Origin: CAISIP01 sp037968655
Lineage (GTDB): Bacteria; Pseudomonadota; Gammaproteobacteria; Burkholderiales; Burkholderiaceae_C
Reading direction: 5' to 3'
NCBI GenBank assembly: GCA_037968655.1
Contig: JBBKVW010000229.1
Location: 1-9,168 of the forward strand
Length of the DNA: 9,168 nt
Shown piece after piece: positions 6,606 through 9,168 of this stretch; position 1 is the stretch's first letter; every line of letters starts with the position of its first letter. The position numbers and the translations under genes were made by a program. The notes under the pieces are model-generated. The model was not told the DNA's origin and did not search any database. It saw nothing but the letters and a program-made list of their open reading frames with translations.

Positions 6606-7327
6606 ATCGCCAGCCCCAGCAATGACTTTTGCAACGCGGCATCGTCGGACAGTTGCTGCATGCTGCCGGCATGCACGACGATGCCGTTGTCCATCACCGC
6701 AACGCCGTCGCCGATCTTTTGCGCAAAGTTGAAGTTCTGCTCCACCAGCAGGATGGTCACGCCCGTGGCCTTGAGTTCGGCAAACGCGCTGATCATGTTG
6801 TTGATGATGGATGGCGCGAGACCCTTGCTCGGCTCATCGACGATCAGCAGTTCGCGTGGCTCGACGATGGCGCGTGCCACCGCCAGCATCTGCTTCTGTC
6901 CGCCCGACAACTTGCCCGCCGGATGGTTCCAGAATTTCTGCACCGGGGGAAACAGCCCGTATATCCACTCCAGGCGCTTGCGGTCCATGGCCGCTTCATT
7001 GGGCGCGTCGCGCGCAGCCAGCAGCATGTTCTCGCGCACCGTCAGGTCGGAAAAGATGCCCATGTTCTCGGGCACGTAGGCGATATTGCGCGCCGCAATT
7101 TCGGGCGTCGACAGGGCCGTGATGTCGTCGCCGGAAAAGCTGAGCTTGCCTCTGGACGCGCGCCACAGTCCCATGATGGTGCGCAGCGTGGTGGTCTTGC
7201 CGGCGCCATTGCGCCCCAGCAGCAAAGTCACCTGCCCCTTGGGCACGACCAGGTCCACGCCATGCAGGATGTGGTAGGCGCCGATGTGGGTGTGGACGCC
7301 CGACAAGGTCAACAGCGGCTCGCTCAT
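6602..7327 (-). CDS. livF: LivF-type ABC transporter ATP-binding protein
   Basis: This is a 241-residue ATPase subunit on the cytoplasmic face of the transporter. Motifs in order are Walker A GRNGAGKT (38-45), a Q-loop in which the usual glutamine is glutamate (AYVPENMG, E87), the canonical signature LSGGQ (140-144), Walker B LLIVDEPS (160-167), and Q197 in VEQN where most ABC ATPases have the switch histidine; this last change is usual for LivF. Length is normal. The start ATG at 7327 overlaps the livG stop by 4 bases (ATGA). Two purine-rich stretches precede it, AGGA 4 bases away and GGAAGGGG about 9 bases away. It is assigned as LivF, not LivG, by its length, the VEQN motif and the short region before the signature. 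Its canonical signature would serve the ATP site formed by the LivG core. Confidence 0.95.
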   Translation of the reverse strand: MSEPLLTLSGVHTHIGAYHILHGVDLVVPKGQVTLLLGRNGAGKTTTLRTIMGLWRASRGKLSFSGDDITALSTPEIAARNIAYVPENMGIFSDLTVRENMLLAARDAPNEAAMDRKRLEWIYGLFPPVQKFWNHPAGKLSGGQKQMLAVARAIVEPRELLIVDEPSKGLAPSIINNMISAFAELKATGVTILLVEQNFNFAQKIGDGVAVMDNGIVVHAGSMQQLSDDAALQKSLLGLAI

Positions 7328-8154
7328 GATGTCCTGCCCCTTCCTCCTTGAGGGGGAAGTCCGGGTTGGCGGGGCGCGTCATCTTGCGCCAAGGCGTCCT
7401 CGGGATTTATCCCGAGGTACGCCTGCTGCACCACGGGCGAGGCAATCACCGCGGCCGGCTCACCATCGGCAACCAGGGCGCCGTTGTGCAGCACGATGAT
7501 GCGGTCGGCCAGCTCGCGCACCACGTCCATCTTGTGTTCAACCAAAAGAATCGTCTTGGTCGGATCGTTCTTCAGCGCGCGAATCAGGTCTAGAATCACC
7601 GGCGCTTCGTCCACGCTCATGCCCGCTGTGGGTTCGTCGAACATGAATACGCGCGATTCGAGCGCCATCAGCAGCGCCACCTCCAGCTTGCGCTGGTCAC
7701 CGTGGGGCAAGCTGGCCACGATCACGTGCTGCCGGTCCTGCATCGCCACCGTGGCCAGGATTTCGTCGGTGCGACGCACCAGTGCCGGGTGGTCGCTCCA
7801 GATGCTCCACAGGTTCAGGCCACGCCGGTGCGCGCCCCGGCGCGTGGCCTGAACCGCCAGGCGCACGTTCTCGAACACCGACAGATTGGGAAACAGGTTG
7901 GTCAGCTGGAAGGCCCGGCCCAGTCCGGCACGGGTGCGCGCCGATATGCCAAACGCCGAAATGTCACGTCCGTCCAGCATGACGCTGCCGCTACTGGCCT
8001 TCAGCTGGCCGGAAATCAGATTGAAATAGGTCGTCTTGCCGGCGCCATTGGGTCCGACGATGGCGGTCAGCGTGCCGGGCGCAAACGCGCAGCTGACAGC
8101 GTTGACCGCCACGTGGCCACCGAAACGGATCGTCAGGTCTTTGGTTTGCAGCAT
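7324..8154 (-). CDS. livG: LivG-type ABC transporter ATP-binding protein
   Basis: This is a 276-residue ATPase subunit. Motifs are Walker A GPNGAGKT (34-41), Q-loop glutamine Q83 in GRAFQLTNLF, a degenerate signature LPHGDQ (149-154) in place of LSGGQ, Walker B VFMFDEPTAG (169-178), and switch histidine H207 in VEHKMD. Residues 101-114 (in VQATRRGAHRRGLN) are encoded by a long perfect palindrome and may be an insertion in the variable region between Q-loop and signature. A C-terminal tail after AYLGI (246-276; proline, glutamine and glycine rich) is longer than usual. The start at 8154 matches the family N-terminus MLQTKDLTIRFGG; the frame runs further upstream through the intergenic repeat and is not protein-like there. 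The upstream ribosome site is weak. The stop overlaps the livF start (ATGA). It is 207 bases downstream of the binding-protein gene. Confidence 0.95.
   Translation of the reverse strand: MLQTKDLTIRFGGHVAVNAVSCAFAPGTLTAIVGPNGAGKTTYFNLISGQLKASSGSVMLDGRDISAFGISARTRAGLGRAFQLTNLFPNLSVFENVRLAVQATRRGAHRRGLNLWSIWSDHPALVRRTDEILATVAMQDRQHVIVASLPHGDQRKLEVALLMALESRVFMFDEPTAGMSVDEAPVILDLIRALKNDPTKTILLVEHKMDVVRELADRIIVLHNGALVADGEPAAVIASPVVQQAYLGINPEDALAQDDAPRQPGLPPQGGRGRTS
7340..7359 (-). repeat. Small hairpin at the livG/livF junction
   Basis: On the minus strand CTTCC pairs with GGAAG, then after one mismatch CC pairs with GG around a TCAA loop. It lies 12 bases before the livF start, includes the purine-rich stretch that could serve as its ribosome site, and encodes part of the LivG tail. 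It could moderate livF initiation. A short stem with one mismatch may also arise by chance. Confidence 0.35.
7812..7855. repeat. 44-bp inverted repeat inside livG, perfect 14-bp arms
   Basis: GGTTCAGGCCACGC at 7812-7825 is the exact reverse complement of GCGTGGCCTGAACC at 7842-7855, with 16 bases between. The inner bases can extend the stem: CCGG (7825-7828) with CCGG (7837-7840), leaving a small bulge. Transcribed RNA would fold into a very stable hairpin within the livG message. The region encodes LivG residues about 101-114, a stretch rich in Arg and Gly between Q-loop and signature. By chance a perfect 14-base arm pair this close is very improbable in 9 kb. Confidence 0.9.
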
Positions 8155-8204
8155 GGATCTGATGACGACTGACACCGGCCACGAACGGGACGGCGTTGAT
8201 AGGG

Positions 8205-8363
8205 TCGGACTGCGGAAGTCCGAAAGTGCGTGAGCTTTGTTGCGAGCGGGTGCGAGGCTAGGCGGACGGAGCACAGCAACCGGAACGTACTACGGGTACG
8301 TGAGGATTGCGAGCACCGCCCAACGACGCATCGCGCCCGCGCAGTAGCCGAGCGCGCACTTTC
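8205..8363. repeat. Structured intergenic inverted-repeat element between binding-protein gene and livG
   Basis: The 207-base gap is almost filled by nested complementary segments. From outside in: GAAAGTGCG (8222-8230) with CGCACTTTC (8355-8363), 9 bp; GCGGGTGCGA (8246-8255) with TCGCGCCCGC (8331-8340), 9 bp plus one G-T pair; GGCGG (8261-8265) with CCGCC (8316-8320); GCAA (8276-8279) with TTGC (8307-8310); ACGTAC (8285-8290) with GTACGT (8296-8301) around a 5-base loop. A separate hairpin, TCGGACT (8205-8211) with AGTCCGA (8217-8223), lies at the livG side. The outermost right arm ends inside the stop codon of the binding-protein gene. No T-run follows on either strand, so it is not a typical terminator. 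From memory it resembles a dispersed element of Comamonadaceae genomes; I could not check this. A role in protecting the upstream mRNA and allowing more binding protein than channel is inferred. Confidence 0.75.
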
Positions 8364-9168
8364 AGCGCTTGTTGCGGATTGGGATATCCATCTCGCTGGC
8401 CTTGATCTCGCGCACCATTTCCGGCACGCCCCAGGCAAAAGCCGGGTCGACCTTGATCTTGAAGTGGTACATGCTCTGCATCGCCTGGTGGTCTTCCTTG
8501 CGGAAGGTCATGATGCCCTTGGGCGTATCAAAGCTCATGCCTTCCATGGTCTTGATCAGCTTGTTGGTATTGGTGTCGCCATTGGTCTTCTTGAGCGCGG
8601 TCACAACCGCCATCGCTGCGGCAAATCCACCTGCGGTGAAGAAGTCGGGCGGCGACTTGAACTGGGTGTAGTGCTGGGCCACCATGGCGTCGTTGACCGG
8701 GTTCTTGGGCAGGCCGAAGTAGTAGTAGGTCGAGCCTTCCATGCCCGGGAAGTTCTTGTAGGCCGCCATGGCCGGCAGGATGTTGCCGCCGGTGGCGATC
8801 TCGATGCCGTAGCGCTTGAGGTCGAGGTCGGCGATCTTGAACGGGTTGCCGCCACCACCGGCCCAGATGATCCAGATCACCTTGCGGCCCGGCTTGTCCT
8901 TGAGCGCGTCGATCAGGCGCTGCGCGCCGGCGGTGAAGTCGGTCGTGGTGGTGGGCAGGTATTCCTCATGCACCACCTTGGCCTTCTTGATCGCCTCTTT
9001 GTATGCCTTCACACCATCGCGGCCGAACGCATAGTCTTGTGCCAGCGTGGCGATGCTGGTGCCGGCCTGGTCTTGCGCCACTGCGTTGGAGATTGCGTCC
9101 TGGGTGCTGTTGCGGCCGGTACGAAAGATGTATTTGTTCCACTTGTCGCCGGTGATCGAATCGGCCAC
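8362..9168 (-). CDS. Periplasmic substrate-binding protein of the Liv-type transporter, 5' end missing
   Basis: The frame is open to the right edge, so this is the C-terminal 268 residues or so of a protein usually near 400; signal peptide and first part of lobe 1 are outside the window. The first base triplet visible (GTG at 9168) is an internal valine codon. It belongs to the type I periplasmic binding proteins that bind leucine, isoleucine, valine and many other solutes. Seen: YIFRTGRNSTQDAISNAVA at the start, where relatives line the binding cleft, LAQDYAFGRDGVKAYKEAIKKAK (a strand-helix pair of lobe 2), the strand VIWIIWAGGGGNPFKIADL, and FTAGGFAAAMAVVTALKK. It would be exported and deliver solute to LivH/LivM. 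Residues that set substrate choice cannot be read reliably here, so a specific ligand is not assigned. It is the first visible gene of the operon, with livG 207 bases further on. Confidence 0.93.
   Translation of the reverse strand: MADSITGDKWNKYIFRTGRNSTQDAISNAVAQDQAGTSIATLAQDYAFGRDGVKAYKEAIKKAKVVHEEYLPTTTTDFTAGAQRLIDALKDKPGRKVIWIIWAGGGGNPFKIADLDLKRYGIEIATGGNILPAMAAYKNFPGMEGSTYYYFGLPKNPVNDAMVAQHYTQFKSPPDFFTAGGFAAAMAVVTALKKTNGDTNTNKLIKTMEGMSFDTPKGIMTFRKEDHQAMQSMYHFKIKVDPAFAWGVPEMVREIKASEMDIPIRNKR

Noticed and set aside
5379..7079. Long plus-strand open frame of 566 codons
   Set aside because: It runs antisense to livM, livH and livF, has low-complexity composition typical of GC-rich shadow frames, and matches no domain I recognise.
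8205..8223. Rho-independent terminator between the binding-protein gene and livG
   Set aside because: The hairpin is good but no T-run follows on either strand.
8155..8274. Upstream extension of livG by 40 codons
   Set aside because: It would translate part of the inverted-repeat element, and the family N-terminus fits the ATG at 8154.

Overview
The window is GC-rich, densely packed bacterial DNA. Codon use, the gene families and several remembered sequence resemblances point to a betaproteobacterium of the order Burkholderiales, probably near Comamonadaceae. That placement is inference; there is no rRNA or other taxonomic marker here. No tRNA, rRNA, transposase, CRISPR array or phage gene was seen. 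No gap between genes is longer than about 210 bases.

Left part, plus strand (2-1605): the 3' end of an AMMECR1-domain gene (amrA) overlaps by 4 bases the radical SAM gene amrS of the AmmeMemoRadiSam system. The usual third partner, a Memo-like protein, would lie upstream of the window. Centre, minus strand (1677-3487): three small genes of poorly known function. These are a His-rich secreted protein carrying MDHSK repeats, a KTSC-domain protein, and a secreted TPR protein whose start is fixed by a good Shine-Dalgarno site. Two of the three stop codons are followed by the same unusual short motif.

Right part, minus strand (3567-9168): one branched-chain amino acid-type (HAAT/Liv) ABC transporter operon. 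In transcription order it holds a substrate-binding protein (5' part outside the window), an intergenic inverted-repeat element, livG, livF, livH, livM, and an alpha/beta hydrolase coupled by a GTGA overlap. The binding protein captures solute in the periplasm, LivH and LivM form the channel, and LivF and LivG drive it with ATP. The substrate is not readable from the sequence. The coupled hydrolase suggests, but does not prove, that an ester, amide or related compound is imported and then cleaved.

The most notable signals are: (1) a roughly 140-base nested inverted repeat between the binding-protein gene and livG; (2) a 44-base inverted repeat with perfect 14-base arms inside livG; (3) an apparent one-base frameshift at the 5' end of livM, where a strong ribosome-binding site and start codon sit out of frame with the rest; (4) sequence differences between LivF and LivG that predict one consensus and one degenerate ATP site; and (5) a 19-base motif repeated right after two stop codons. 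None of these amounts to a clearly new multi-gene system. The structured element and the livG palindrome are the best leads for something undescribed.
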